Of a stretch of DNA of 64,000 nucleotides, positions 27,611-37,695 are shown piece after piece. Each line of letters starts with the position of its first letter. Position 1 is the first letter of the stretch. Made by a program: the position numbers and the translations under genes. This stretch comes from Pempheris klunzingeri (taxonomy: Eukaryota; Chordata; Actinopteri; Acropomatiformes; Pempheridae). The stretch spans positions 8,995,470 through 9,059,469 of the forward strand of contig NC_092012.1 of assembly GCF_042242105.1 (NCBI RefSeq), written 5' to 3'. Under the pieces are notes generated by a model. It was not told the DNA's origin, searched no databases, and saw only the letters and a program-made list of their open reading frames with translations.

Positions 27611-30600
27611 ACCTTTGCAGTGGCAGTGTCTGGAGCCAGCTCGCACTGGCAGGGGAAGAGAAGGGAAAGGCCACTGCTGAACACATGGATGCACTCACAC
27701 AACTGTTGGTGGAATCCAGTGATCTGCTTTTCCGCGATAAAAAGCATTAGGTTGATTGATTCTACTGGATAAAAAAAGACGACGACATTTGGGACTGTAT
27801 GACCGCTGAATTCTTTCTCCTGCCGACTGTCGGGTGCTCTGTCCCCATCTGGTGCTTTAAATAATTTACAGGTGTGTGTGTGTGTGTGTGTTTCTGTGTG
27901 GGGGGAAGCAGGTTTGAGTGAGTCTACACCGTCTATGCCTACGTACACCTACACAGCCACCTCAGGCCCATCTACACTGATGATGCAGCAATCATGTTGT
28001 GTGCTGGCGAAAAAAAATAAATGAAAAAATGAAGGAATCTGCTGGCAGCCAGATACCTGAGGACTACATGAAACTGAAAGGAAAGCTCTTTACAGCCCTA
28101 TCAATATGAACTTTTTTTTTTACATTGAATGAATCTATAGCACAGGAAACAGATATGATTTAAATCCTGAGGAGGAAAATTGTGAGCTGCCAGCTTAGTG
28201 TGGCACTATATTACCTCTGAGGAATATGGAGCAGCAATACTGTGAGTGATACACGACTACGCCTGCCTGCCTCTTGTTCTCTTAAATCCTTTGAAATGTT
28301 AGCTTGGCCACTACCTGGCGTTTACCTAAACACAGTATTTTCCAGAGTTTAAGAGAAGTTTGCTAAGAGAGGGATAATCCTGCTGCTTAAAGACGACAAT
28401 TTAAGATGATTCGGGACGACACCGTGTCCTGAGGGGAAGTGTGAAAAACAGCAGGCAGCATCTATCCTTGACTAAGAGTTTGGATGTTGATTTTAATGCG
28501 AGGGGCTGCAGTCACGATCCACTTGTGCTCTGTCGCACCTGTAGAATTTAGGTATGTTTGTTTGTTTTTTCAGCAAGTGAGAAAACAGCCTTGTCCAGAT
28601 TCCTGAGTTTAAGAATGCACTCCTGGCTCATTCCCGAAACAAACTTCCCTCATCAGTCAGTCAGTCAGTCATTTCTCTCTCTCTGTCCAAATGAAAGAGA
28701 CACATGCCAGCTGTTTGGATATTGATGATGATTTGTGAATCTGAGGTTAAACAGTCAGCATCAAAACTGTAGCCTGTTTAACAGGAATGGGCAGTCTCAG
28801 CAGCTTCAGATATGTGCACTACATTCCTCACGTTACAGAGAGTGAACATATTGTGGCTTTACCAGCTCCAGTAATCACACAACACACACACACACACACA
28901 CACTTGTACAGCAATTACACAAATATAGAAAAACGAGTTTAAGGGTTGAATCTGACAGTGCTGCAGTGCTTCAAAACGAAATGTACATGGGCAAACATAT
29001 CCTCATATATGCTGGATATTTGATTTCTTTTATTCCTTTTACTTGATAAGTTGACTACTTGCTGCTACGCAATGAAACTCTCAAGGAAAGCGAGTGTGGA
29101 CTTTTTCTTAGCTGGTTGTATTGTTACGGAGGTGTCAAGTCTCCTTCTAAATAGGTCAGCAGAGAGATAGCATCAACACATAATGTCTGGGTTTTACACC
29201 ATGTTTGGAGTGTGAAATTGGCTGGAGATGAATAAAGTAGTCAACTACATCCAGGTACTATTGGGCGCAAAAACCCACAGGCACAATGATATGAATGAGC
29301 CTGTAACGAGATAATAGGATCTCTTCATTAGCGAGACAACATCTCTCTGCCAGTGGGAGAGGTCACTGGCTCGTTTAGAAATATGTTTTCCCCCTTTGAA
29401 TCCTCCAGGGGGAAATCAAATCTGAGCAGACATTTTGATTAAAATGCACCAACAACACCACTTTAAGTGCTGTAGTGTCAAATTCATGACGGTCAAGCTG
29501 TCTGAATGAGACAGGCACTAAAACACAGCACAGTCATCAGCATACATCAATTACTTCTGATCATTATATGACTAAGAGTAGACTGAATAAGAGTATGACT
29601 AGAATATCTATTAAATTCTGTCCTTGAATCTAAGTGGTCTGACAAATACAAGGAATGTTTGAATGTGCAATTGTGCACATTCAAAGAACATAAGTGACAA
29701 AAGCTACATTACTGACTAGTCAAACATCTACAGAAAAGTAGAGGGAGGAACGCAGACACTTCTCTTGCCTCGCTTTCTCTGCTGGTGCTGACAACAATGC
29801 ACTTAGTTACAACTGGCTTTTCTGTGGCACTGAGTAACAAAAGAGCATCTTCTCCCAAATCTGTCAGCGAAGAGAAAAAAAAAGGAAACTCATATCTGGG
29901 TCATAAGGTGCACAGATCTGGTGACTGGCAATATGAAAATGGAAAATTAGAAACATGTGTGTTGTGATGACCACAGCAGCAATCATTTGTGAACAAAAAA
30001 CAAACAAAAAAAAGACAATTAGCCAGTGTAATCCTGCTCATGTGTCAGATGAACAGATGAGCTGAGGCTCTCTGTCATTTTTACCTGTGAGGCCTGCTGG
30101 AAAGCAGAGCTGCCTCATTAGTGAGAGCAGCTTTTTGTCTGAGTGAATGAGCAAAAGAGGAAAGTAAAGCTTTGTGGGATCATAACTACACCACCACCTG
30201 GGCTTTCATCACAATAAACACGGTGCTTTACTAATGATGTCAGGAGGTCAAAGAAGGGCAGGTTTGCCAGCGGATACTGTAGAATGCAATAACCTGGCCC
30301 CCAAGATCCCTGCTGAGTGAGATTAATGCTTAACACTGAGATGCTGTGTAGCAGAAATGAATACATTCATCAGTTCAAAAGAGAACTATTGCAAATATCC
30401 CATTTCATGACTGGTATTCTGAAATATTTAAAATGCTTGTTTAAAAAAGGCTCAGCAAGTAGAATTTAGGTGGATGCATTAGCAAAAAAAAGTGAATGTA
30501 CTATTCATGTAATTCAAAGCTATGTTTTCAATAGTGTATGATCACCTGAAACTAAGAGTTGCTGCGTTTTCGTTACCTTAGAATGAGCGACTTATACCTG

Positions 30601-33600
30601 CATAGGGACCGCGTTGCAAAATTACTGCAAAAAACAGTCTTGCCCATCAAACCCTTGATTGGTTAGGTTTATGTATGGGGAGTCTCATCGTTAGGGTAAG
30701 GGTCAGAGGGTCAACGGGTGAAAGATGAAAAAGAAGGAGAGGAATACCATTTAGTGTTGAGACAAATGGAGGGTCATATTTATTATTAAGCACAAGAAAA
30801 AGCAAGGGAGTGTGAATCCTTTGGCCACTGTAGCTTCTCTACCCACTTGGAAAGGAGAGGTGACTAAGCCCCCAGGAAGTGCACCAGGTTTTCAGGTAAA
30901 TCTAACATAGTGGCCAAACCGTGTAAATACAGCAAGACATTGTTTACTTCATAAACACCAGAAAGTCTTATGGACAGGTGGACACTCAACCAAGTGACAT
31001 CAATCTCTTGTTCTCACTTTATTAACATTCCTTTAACAGTCCTCATAGCTGCATCAGGTAAAATCCATGAAAGTCTGAAGACTGAAGTGTTGTTAAAGTG
31101 TTAAATGTTATCAAGCGATTCAGGTCAGTTTTGTGTACCAGAAATATATCCAATATATTTTGTTCCTTTCAGCATCTTGAGACTTTGAGGTTAGGAGCCA
31201 CTGGCCTAAACAATATATTGCTAGGTTCTTTTTACTACATTATTATACTGTATACTTAGGATCTGTATGACATACTTAATCTTATTGCCTTTTTCTACTT
31301 TTAACTGCCATTATTTAAAAGGTGACCTTCATTATTACAACTAATATTTTGTCATCATACAGTATGCTGGACTACCTCATGCCGTTACACCTCATTAAAC
31401 TGGTGAGAGAGACAGAGTCCAGGCCAGATTCAAACCAGCAACCGCAGCAGGTCTTCTTCCATCACACTCAGGCAAAAAGGACCCAGAGCCCAACCTAATC
31501 TGAGCGCTCTGAGAAAAAGGAAGTGAGGAAGTCTCCACAGAAGCACAGCATGGCAGCAGATGGCCTCCTAGGCCTCAACCATCTGGTGAGGAGACGTCCA
31601 ATCCGCCGTCAGTCTGTCCCCTTTCATTTACCCATGATTCTTTAACATTAAGACCCGCTTCTGCTTCCTCTACTGCACCTACGCAGCCTTCACCTCCAGC
31701 CCTCAGCCGCAGACAGAGAACACACACCCTGATTAGGCTTTACAGTCCACTGTCCTGCCCCGGCAGCCAAGAGACCCACTGCCAGGTCACATGTCACAGA
31801 GCCTAATCAATGAGTGTTAAGCCTTTAGCTGTCGTTCTCTGGCCAGCAAGGAGATTATCATCTATCCCTGTGTCAGTGCTGCTCCCAGCATGGCTTATTT
31901 TAAATAGCAATACTCTGATTGCGATGCTGTCTGTGCGACTGCTTATTCAGTAAAAGGGGGCTTTCGGGCAATCTGAGCATTATTTTGGAATAATTCCAGA
32001 CATGCAGCACTTTAATCTGCCAACTGTACTTAAAAATACAATTACCATCACTTTCTTTCTCACTATTATTATCAGAAATTCCCCCGGCCTCTTTAAACTC
32101 AGTAATCTTGATAATGGGCATATGCTGCACACATGCATATGGTATAATTAGGATTAAAACATACAATCTTGGGCTTTATAAATCACGTGGAAATTATGTG
32201 ATCAATACCAAATGTGTCAAGGTCAAAGGGGTGCTGATAGATCACATGATCACAGACCTGCTGTAGGAGAAGGACAAAAACAGATACTGAGGGTGTTAGA
32301 GTGTGTGAGAGACAGAGATTTACAGTTAATCTATAACTCCATTCACCAGCCAAGAGCTTCAGGGTCGCACCAGTAAATACCAAAAAGAAAAAAAAAACAA
32401 AACATCATAACAAACGAGCTTATCCCCACACACAAACACACACACACACACTTTTATCTATATTGACTGGTCATATTGACATAGGGCAGGACATATTGCA
32501 TCATTACCAAGTTTAATCAGGTGGTAATACGACGCATAATTAAGCACACATGTGAACTCAACCTTGATTTTCTCTTTTGTTTGAGATCGACCCCCCCACC
32601 TCCCAAGCATATTTAGACCTGATGACAAAGATAGTGACAGAAAATTTACGAACCAATCCTTAACCAAAAATGTAAAACATCCACTGGTTCCAGCTAAGAC
32701 AAAACAAGTAATAATTTATCACTTTAAGCTCTGATAACTTGTGATGGCCGTGTTTCTGACTTTTTATAGATTAAATGATTAACCAATTCATAATCTACTG
32801 ATTCATTTCAGCAGCTATTGGTTGATTTAAAAAAAATCATATTAAATGATCATTTGTGATTTAAGAAAAAAATGCCTAAAACTTTTGATGGGCATTTTTC
32901 ACCATTTTCTGACGTTTTACAGACTAAACAATTAATGGATTAAGCATTAGTTTGTAACCCTAAACTAATCCTCCCAGTTTGGGAGCCTGAACAGTGGGTT
33001 CGGAGAAGCGGTTTGTTTCTGCCCTCCAGAAAGTATTCAGCTGTCAAGTGAAACTACTGGTTGGCACCAACTGAAACCAGGGAACGGGGAAAGGGAAACT
33101 TGTTGCCATGCATCTGTTAGTGTGACCTCCTGCCTTGGATTGGTTGCTTTGTTGCCGCTGGTCCTCTGGGCCAGTTTCATGACACAACATTACCAACTCT
33201 TTCCAGCTGCAAACCTGCTGGATGAGAAAGCCAAACTCTTGAGGAGGAGTCAGGACTGTTCAACTGGTTTCTTACATAAAAAAAAACATGCACAGGAAAG
33301 ACAATCACTGTGACATGGGGTGGCACTATTACACTTAATTACTGAACAGTATTCGCCCAAAGCGACTTTTTGAGGACACAGTGCCTCATATTTTTACACA
33401 TAAAAGGTGTCTTAATGCTGCAAATGGAGGCATTCAGAGAGTTTATTATTCAGAAGCATTGGTGCCATTTCTAGATCAAATCAAAGCAAACAGGAGTAGG
33501 TGCTCCAGAAAGAAAACTCCCTAATGTATGTAGATGTGAGGAGAGATGGTGATTGCATAACTATGGCACAGAGCCACAGAGTCAACATTCACACCACACA

Positions 33601-34208
33601 GAAGACTGTGGAGACATAAGAAATAATGTACTGTACCCTGTAAACAACTGTGGGAGTACACCACTACCTCCAGCCCTGTGGAGGACACACGCACACACAC
33701 ACACACACACACTCCCAGAAGTACCATGTCCCCTTATTAGTGGGCACTGTCGACTCTGACTCCTCCATATCATAGCCCTCTCAAAACCATATTCCTGCAG
33801 ACAGATAAGGAAGAGCTGGAGTATTCAAACAGGAATTAGACCAATCCACCTGAATTTCTGCTAAAAAAATAAATAATAATAAAACAGAATAAAAATTCAA
33901 CCACAATAAGGGAATATGGCATTAAGCATTTTCGAAACATATCTCACAAAAATCGAACACCATCTTAAATTCCCCACACTGGGAATAAATAATCTGGCTA
34001 CTAAGGAATAAACTGTGGTCTTCCTCAGCCTCTCCAGCCAGCACTGAGCAACAACGGAATCGATAATCAAATTGATTCAGAGGTAAACTGGACAGTTGTA
34101 GAGGTATTTTCCCCGTATTTTCACCGCACACACGCAAAACATGCCGGTCAGTGCAGGTGTCATTAGAGGCGCTCTGAAGGGCAGCGCTTTCTGAATTACT
34201 CACCCCAT
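5960..34208 (-). CDS. homer2: Homer protein homolog 2 (postsynaptic scaffold), 9 coding exons
   Basis: Homer scaffolds bind PPxxF motifs in group I mGluRs, IP3 receptors and Shank, and tetramerise through a C-terminal coiled coil at the postsynaptic density. Exons (minus strand): 34208-34204, 23189-23033, 15354-15223, 14731-14639, 13825-13686, 11570-11414, 10865-10755, 7762-7682, 6148-5960. All junctions are GT-AG and in phase, giving 354 aa, the length I recall for mammalian HOMER2. The EVH1 domain covers about residues 1-112 and keeps the ligand-contact residues F14, W24, F74 and G89. Heptad-rich coiled coil runs from about 190 to 354. The C-terminus ([19 protein letters not shown], then ADN) is the HOMER2 type, not HOMER1. 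Exon 1 codes only ATG-GG, as is usual for Homer genes, and sits in a strong Kozak context. The gene is head-to-head with ramac and convergent with whamm. No frame breaks were seen. Confidence 0.96.
6149..7681 (-). other. homer2: homer2 intron 8
   Basis: Donor GTACGT, acceptor CAG. Open frames here (109 aa at 6581-6910 and 124 aa at 6968-7342) overlap each other in different frames and resemble no protein. I see no repeat or RNA gene. Confidence 0.85.
7878..8105 (-). repeat. Teleost interspersed repeat, family A (copy 1)
   Basis: On the minus strand the order is: an AAAGACTGGAA-like segment, AGCTAGCCTAGCTCTGTCC, GCCTACCAGCAC, then CTAATCCACATGTTATATGG. The same order of landmarks (TGGAAATGAAAGGGAACCAGC, then CTCTAAAGCTTACTAATC) appears on the plus strand at 39.24-39.32 kb. 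I recognise this as a common noncoding repeat of teleost genomes but cannot name it. The left part (7878-7925) resembles an inverted second piece of the same unit. Confidence 0.5.
9050..9480 (+). repeat. Teleost interspersed repeat, family B (copy 1, degraded)
   Basis: Landmarks in order: CTGCTTCTGAAATTTGTGG, then TGTTGGTCAGACAGAACAAG followed by ACATTTGATAAC, then GGCAGATTAACCGATAAATAA. This matches a widespread teleost repeat that ends in short alternating ATTAATCGATTAAT-like motifs. Further pieces occur at 17.83-17.98 and 32.74-32.97 kb. Confidence 0.5.
9585..9626. repeat. Compound (TG)n(TA)n microsatellite
   Basis: A TG run passes directly into a TA run, within homer2 intron 7. Confidence 0.95.
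10866..11413 (-). other. homer2: homer2 intron 6
   Basis: 548 bp with donor GTAATG and acceptor CAG. Nothing else is recognisable. Confidence 0.85.
11571..13685 (-). other. homer2: homer2 intron 5
   Basis: Donor GTAAGG, acceptor CAG. It contains an inverted-repeat element (12241-12420) and no coding exon. The 132-aa frame at 11803-12201 resembles nothing. Confidence 0.85.
12241..12420. mobile_element. Small inverted-repeat element (MITE-like)
   Basis: About 33 bp at 12241-12273 (from CCTGGAAAG to AATTTGGTACTAATTA) matches the reverse complement of 12388-12420 at about 26 of 33 positions; the inner AATTTGGTACTAAT core is identical. The interior of about 115 bp has no open frame. The structure fits a non-autonomous, MITE-like DNA element or a foldback repeat. 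I see no clear target-site duplication. Confidence 0.55.
13792..13885 (-). promoter_or_regulatory. homer2: Tandem alternative 3' splice sites of homer2 exon 5
   Basis: Three CAG acceptors precede exon 5 in the same reading phase. The main site gives an exon start at 13825 (GAATCTGG). A site 33 nt downstream, with start at 13792 (GCGTCC), would remove exactly 11 residues ([11 protein letters not shown]). That matches the 11-residue difference I recall between the long and short mammalian HOMER2 forms. A third AG, with start at 13885, would add 20 in-frame residues that I do not recognise from HOMER2, so its use is doubtful. Confidence 0.6.
13826..14638 (-). other. homer2: homer2 intron 4
   Basis: 813 bp with donor GTAAAC and acceptor CAG. 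Apart from the possible extra upstream acceptor of exon 5 it holds nothing recognisable. Confidence 0.85.
14732..15222 (-). other. homer2: homer2 intron 3
   Basis: 491 bp with donor GTGAGA and acceptor CAG. It includes a probable retroposon fragment at about 14.93-15.05 kb. Confidence 0.85.
14930..15045 (+). repeat. Possible interspersed repeat fragment
   Basis: A TTTATTTGTTTATTTGATAG tract leads into GGGACAGAGCACGTTAATGA and ACATCAGTATG. This GATAGGGACAG..TTAAT..ACAT pattern is one I recognise as recurrent in teleost intergenic DNA, with family unknown. Confidence 0.35.
17830..17975 (+). repeat. Teleost interspersed repeat, family B (copy 2, fragment)
   Basis: Landmarks TTCCAGCTTCATTATCGC, then TTTCTTTGTCTTATATGACC, then TTTTGAACTGTTGACATTTT and ACGATTAATTCAATAATCG. 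These correspond in order to the 9.05-9.48 kb copy and to the usual form of this repeat. Confidence 0.5.
19577..19612. repeat. (ATCT)n microsatellite
   Basis: About nine tandem ATCT units in homer2 intron 2. Confidence 0.95.
23553..23578. repeat. (TG)n microsatellite
   Basis: About 13 TG units in homer2 intron 1. Confidence 0.95.
25077..25099. repeat. (TC)n microsatellite
   Basis: About 11 TC units in homer2 intron 1. Confidence 0.95.
25663..25773. repeat. 37-bp minisatellite, three copies
   Basis: The unit begins TGGATGAGAGGGAGCAGAGG and continues ACACGGCAAGAACCCAA. Copies start at 25663, 25700 and 25737 with identical spacing and, as far as I can read, no mismatches. That implies recent expansion. 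No gene product is implied. Confidence 0.9.
27559..27606. repeat. (CA)n microsatellite with one CG interruption
   Basis: About 24 units in homer2 intron 1, interrupted once by GCAC. Confidence 0.95.
27872..27890. repeat. (GT)n microsatellite
   Basis: Short GT run, about 9 units, in homer2 intron 1. Confidence 0.85.
28881..28903. repeat. (CA)n microsatellite
   Basis: About 11 units in homer2 intron 1. Confidence 0.9.
29658..29685. repeat. Perfect 12-bp-stem palindrome
   Basis: TTTGAATGTGCA and its exact reverse complement TGCACATTCAAA are separated by ATTG. The stem is too short for a microRNA precursor. Confidence 0.8.
32735..32975 (+). repeat. Teleost interspersed repeat, family B (copy 3, fragment)
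   Basis: Landmarks TTTTTATAGATTAAATGATT, then GATGGGCATTTTTCACCATT, TTCTGACGTTTTACAGAC and TAAACAATTAATGGATTAAG. This is the 3' part of the family seen at 9.05-9.48 and 17.83-17.98 kb. Confidence 0.5.
33688..33712. repeat. (CA)n microsatellite
   Basis: About 12 units in homer2 intron 1. Confidence 0.9.
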
Positions 34209-35508
34209 TGCCGCGGACTTGAGGAACAACTCCTTTACAAATGTGGGCTCTGTTTGCTGCGGGTTGGGAGGGAAATTATGTTTAAAAGCGCAGTCAAAGT
34301 CCACCGATGATTAGCGGTCCAAAGAGTTCATTCCCCCGTCCGCCAGCTCCGAACAAGTCCTCTTGCAGCTGAGAGACAACTGAAATATGAGAGCACTTCT
34401 TCGTAAACTCGCTTCACCGGGTCGTCAGGCTCAGCCTCGCAGAACCCCGGTCATTTCAGGAAGTTTTTTCTCTTTGCTTGTTTGTTTTCCGTCTTCGGAT
34501 GCGCAGCAGAATAAATCCCACTTCGGGATGGCTTCCTCCTCGGTGTCTCCAAACAATCGGCGCTGGTGAATTAAGTTAATGTTTGCGTTTCTCTGCTTGC
34601 TCGCTGCGCTGAGTTTCTTCCTCCCCAGCGGAATTGTGTTTCAATGAAGGACAGCAGCAGCGACACGGAGCGGCTTTCACCTGCCTGAGCCACCCACACT
34701 TTTCACAAACCTGTGGTGTGTCTGCGGTTCCAGGCGGACTTTCAGCTCATGTGGTCTGAAAACCATGAGATAATTAAAGCCGAAAAGAAACCGACTAAAC
34801 ACGCTGTCACAAAACGACCGACAACGACTCTTTTTTTATTTTATTTAAACGTAGCTGTTACTTACATGTTTTAGTTGAGTGTCTATGATGTCTCTCAGCA
34901 GTTTCTCAAAAATTACGTGAATAAATAACGGTTATATCAAATGTATGCGGTTAGCTGCGCCAGCTAAAATATAGCTCTAAAATATGGGCTTAAAGTCGAC
35001 CGTCTGTATCAAACAACAGCTTTTAACCGGTTTGATATTCTTATTGATATGGGCCTGTTTCTAACTGGCAGGTGACAGCCATCAATCACGTTCAGGTGCG
35101 CGCTCCCGGAACCAATAAAACATGTTCTTTAGTTTCGGGGGGAAATATTTCAGCGACGTACTAATGATAACTTCCACGAACGGAAAAGTCACTTCATTAC
35201 ATTAAGTATTGGTGTTGTAACGACAGCTAACAACGTTTACGTCGTCTTAAGGTGTGTATTGAAAGTTAAAAACGCTCCATATTGTGTTTTTTTGTGTTGT
35301 GTGTATGTAGCTGTTGGCTAAATGCACGCAGATGTGTCTAGCTTTTGTTGTTCCGCGTGCGGAGTTTGGCTCGCAGCAAACACAAGGCATGTCAGAGCAG
35401 ACCTGTGCGCCAGGGAATTGAATTTAAAAAAAAAAACATAATGAAATCAATAGCAGTGTTAGCAGCTAGTCCAGTGTTTCTGTAGCCCTTTACATCTGTC
35501 TTTGCAGT
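34209..35508. promoter_or_regulatory. Head-to-head promoter region of homer2 and ramac
   Basis: About 1.3 kb separates the homer2 start codon (minus) from the ramac start codon (plus). The homer2-proximal 34.2-34.8 kb and the 35.09-35.39 kb stretch hold more CpG than their surroundings. A CCAAT motif follows CCCGGAA at 35106-35116. The ramac start codon lies one base after an acceptor (TTTGCAG at 35501-35507), so ramac has an upstream noncoding exon. The donor-like AAG|GTGTGT near 35251 is one candidate for its end. Transcription starts cannot be fixed from sequence alone. Confidence 0.55.
35112..35116 (+). promoter_or_regulatory. ramac: CCAAT box candidate
   Basis: CCAAT just after an ETS-like CCGGAA, in the CpG-bearing region upstream of ramac. 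It is positional evidence only. Confidence 0.3.
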
Positions 35509-37041
35509 ATGACCGAGACTTCAGAAAACCTGGAGAAATACGAGGAGCTGTTTGGCGACAGATTTTCATCTGAGGACCGTGAATACCAGCAGTATGTGAG
35601 CCGACCAGCCGACCCTCCACCCATTGTCGAGGACTGGAGGAGCCGTGGAGGAGGAAACCACAGGGGCAGGGATTACAGGTAATGTAACGTCCAGCTCGCA
35701 AAGTGGGTTAATTCATAGCAGGCCAAAACCATTTCAAGGTTTGGTAAAGAACAGTGATTAAAATATGCAGTACAGACATGCACAGTGATGGGTGTGGTGT
35801 GATTTGAGCCACACTGTACTAGTTTTTAAAGGTTATATTGCAGTTAAAGGGATATTCCGGCCGTTTATTATTGCACCGTGCAGTTGGGGAATGATTTCAT
35901 CATTTGTAGAATCTTTAGGCCAAAGAGGGTTGTTTTTACAACAAACTGATTAGGTTTTCATTTTGCTGTTAGCCTTTGTTGTCTTTCCCAAATAAGCCTG
36001 ACAAACTGGGGATTTATTTACTACCCGTGCGGTTGTGCTTTCACAGATTAACGAAAGCTCCACCAAAACCACAGGAGCCATAATACACCTGTTTTCACGC
36101 CATGACTCGTAAACAAGCTTTAATTTGTAGAATATGTTGTTTGCTCCTTTTTATAAGGACACAGGTTTAACTATTTTGACTTCACTCTAACTTTAAGACA
36201 TTTTATTTCAAATGTAGCCACGAGATTAATTTCTGTCTTTATCCATTTTCAGGAATAGAATCATTGTTCTTGTAACCAATTATTTCCGTTCGGAAGATAC
36301 TGCCTCATGAAGAGGCAACACAGGAAATGATCTCCGTTGATATCTTGGAGATGTAATTATGCTTAATAGTGTTTCTCTTTTTTTAATGGGAGGGGGGAGC
36401 TTACTGCTTTCAGCTTATTCACGTTACAAAATTTTATTGCATAACAATATTCTAAAAATGAAAACTTCGAGGCTACAAGGCAAGTTTAAACAGACTCATG
36501 AGTTCACAGAACTCTGTCCCTGAAGATTTGTCTTTTTGTTGCTGAAACACCTCAGCATACACTTAAGTAATAACCAGGTTACTGTTTTTGTCCACTACTC
36601 TGATTTTTTTCCATCATGTAACGGCCGGATTTCTTTAGTGGGATAAGAGGTTAGAGAAACCCAGTGAACATAGTTAGATTTCTTGGCTGTTTGTATGTGT
36701 GTAACAGGGTCTAGCAGTCTTCTTACATGTTCATAGAATGTGTGCATTAGCACCTGTTGTTGAGGATTGTTAAGTGATATCGGTCTCCATCCAGGTACCA
36801 GGACCGCCGGGGGCACAGAGGCCGAGGTTGGGGAAGAGACCGTGGGTGGAGAGATGACCATCATGGGCAACAGCACTGGCAAGATCGAGACAGGGAAAGA
36901 GACCGAGACAGAGATAGAGAAAGAGACCGAGACCGAGAAAGAGACCGAGACAGGCACTCAGGGCATGGAAGTGGGTATCCATCAGGCTCCAACCAGGGAT
37001 ACAACTCCCATCATCAGAGACCACATTATGACCGCTACTGA
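35509..37041 (+). CDS. ramac: RNA guanine-7 methyltransferase activating subunit (RAM/FAM103A1)
   Basis: RAM binds and activates the nuclear cap methyltransferase RNMT, which methylates the N7 position of the mRNA cap guanosine. Two coding exons, 35509-35678 and 36795-37041, are joined in phase (AG|G gives Arg57) and encode 138 aa. The N-terminal part (EKYEELFGDRFSSEDREYQQ, then YVSRPADPPPIVEDW) is the RNMT-activating motif and is very close to vertebrate RAM. The rest is Arg/Gly/Gln-rich RNA-binding sequence ending in RPHYDRY. Human RAM is about 118 aa; the extra length here comes largely from a 24-residue tract of twelve DR/ER dipeptides (residues 87-110). Start choice: ATG one base after the acceptor, followed by the conserved TETSENLEKYEELF. 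The gene is head-to-head with homer2, as in human. Confidence 0.94.
35679..36794 (+). other. ramac: ramac intron within the coding region
   Basis: 1116 bp with donor GTAATG and acceptor CAG. A stretch beginning TTAAAGGGATATTCCGG near 35845 may be part of an unnamed repeat; otherwise nothing is recognisable. Confidence 0.8.
36883..36954 (+). repeat. ramac: Coding hexanucleotide repeat (DR/ER dipeptides) in ramac
   Basis: 72 nt of imperfect GAYMGR/GARMGR hexamers (GACCGA, GACAGA, GAAAGA variants) encode twelve Asp-Arg or Glu-Arg dipeptides. Mixed codon use suggests expansion followed by drift, or selection at protein level. Confidence 0.9.
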
Positions 37042-37695
37042 TCTCTGCTGTAATCTCTCAGGTGTTATCAGTGTTTATGGTATTCAGTCTTATAACTTGC
37101 ATTACAATACCAAATGTGGCAATGTGCAACTGTTGATTTATGGGTAACTAAAGGCTGAGGAATATAGCAATGTTAATAATTTACTGTCTGTCATTGTAAT
37201 TGTGTGGAAGTTTTTTTGTTTTTTTTTTAATGTTGTGGGACACAGTTTGATTGAAAACAAAGCAAATAGTTTTTCTCAGAATTATTTTTGTAATGTGGTA
37301 AAATGTTCCACTGACTTCCACTTAACTCTTCCACACCTCAATGCAGTATTTTTTTCTCATTACTTCATTTTGCTCAGCCTTGTAAGCATATTACATTTTT
37401 TGGAATAACAATAAGGATGTACATGCAGTTTTCAATACTGGACACTGAAGGTAATATTAGTTTCTCTTTTAGTATTTCAGATATGTGGGCTCTTTTTTTT
37501 AAGTATTTGAAAATCACCGAAGAGTTGTTTTGCGTTAATTATTGTGAATTATACAGTACGGTGTTGTTGCAAACGGAGAGTCTGAATTCCCAGAGAAAAT
37601 CAATTTGTAATGCAACTTTATTTTTCAGTCTCAACATTATGTATGGTTACTTATGAACGGAGCTGTTGACAATAAACATGTATTTTCTTAATTGG
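37042..37695 (+). other. ramac: ramac 3' UTR
   Basis: AT-rich, T-run-bearing sequence between the ramac stop and the AATAAA at 37671. The short open frames inside it show no similarity to known proteins. Confidence 0.6.
37671..37676 (+). terminator. ramac: Polyadenylation signal AATAAA (ramac)
   Basis: Canonical hexamer 630 nt after the ramac stop, followed by a T/GT-rich stretch (TGTATTTTCTTAATTGGTTG). It implies a 3' UTR of about 0.65 kb. Confidence 0.65.

Larger units (their letters stand above)
23190..34203 (-). other. homer2: homer2 intron 1 (11.0 kb)
   Basis: The largest intron in the window, with donor GTGAGT right after ATGGG and acceptor CAG before the EVH1 exon. No further exon is recognised. 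It holds many short microsatellites, a 37-bp minisatellite (25663-25773), a 12-bp-stem hairpin (29658-29685) and a family B fragment (32.74-32.97 kb). Confidence 0.8.

Noticed and set aside
29658-29685. The 12-bp-stem palindrome as a possible microRNA precursor
   Set aside because: The stem is far shorter than a microRNA hairpin and the pairing does not continue outward.
31380-31490. A phrase like GGCCAGATTCAAACCAGCAA that recalls a tRNA T-arm or a repeat-borne tRNA-related end
   Set aside because: No acceptor stem, D-arm or anticodon arm can be folded around it. It is too short to call a tRNA or SINE.
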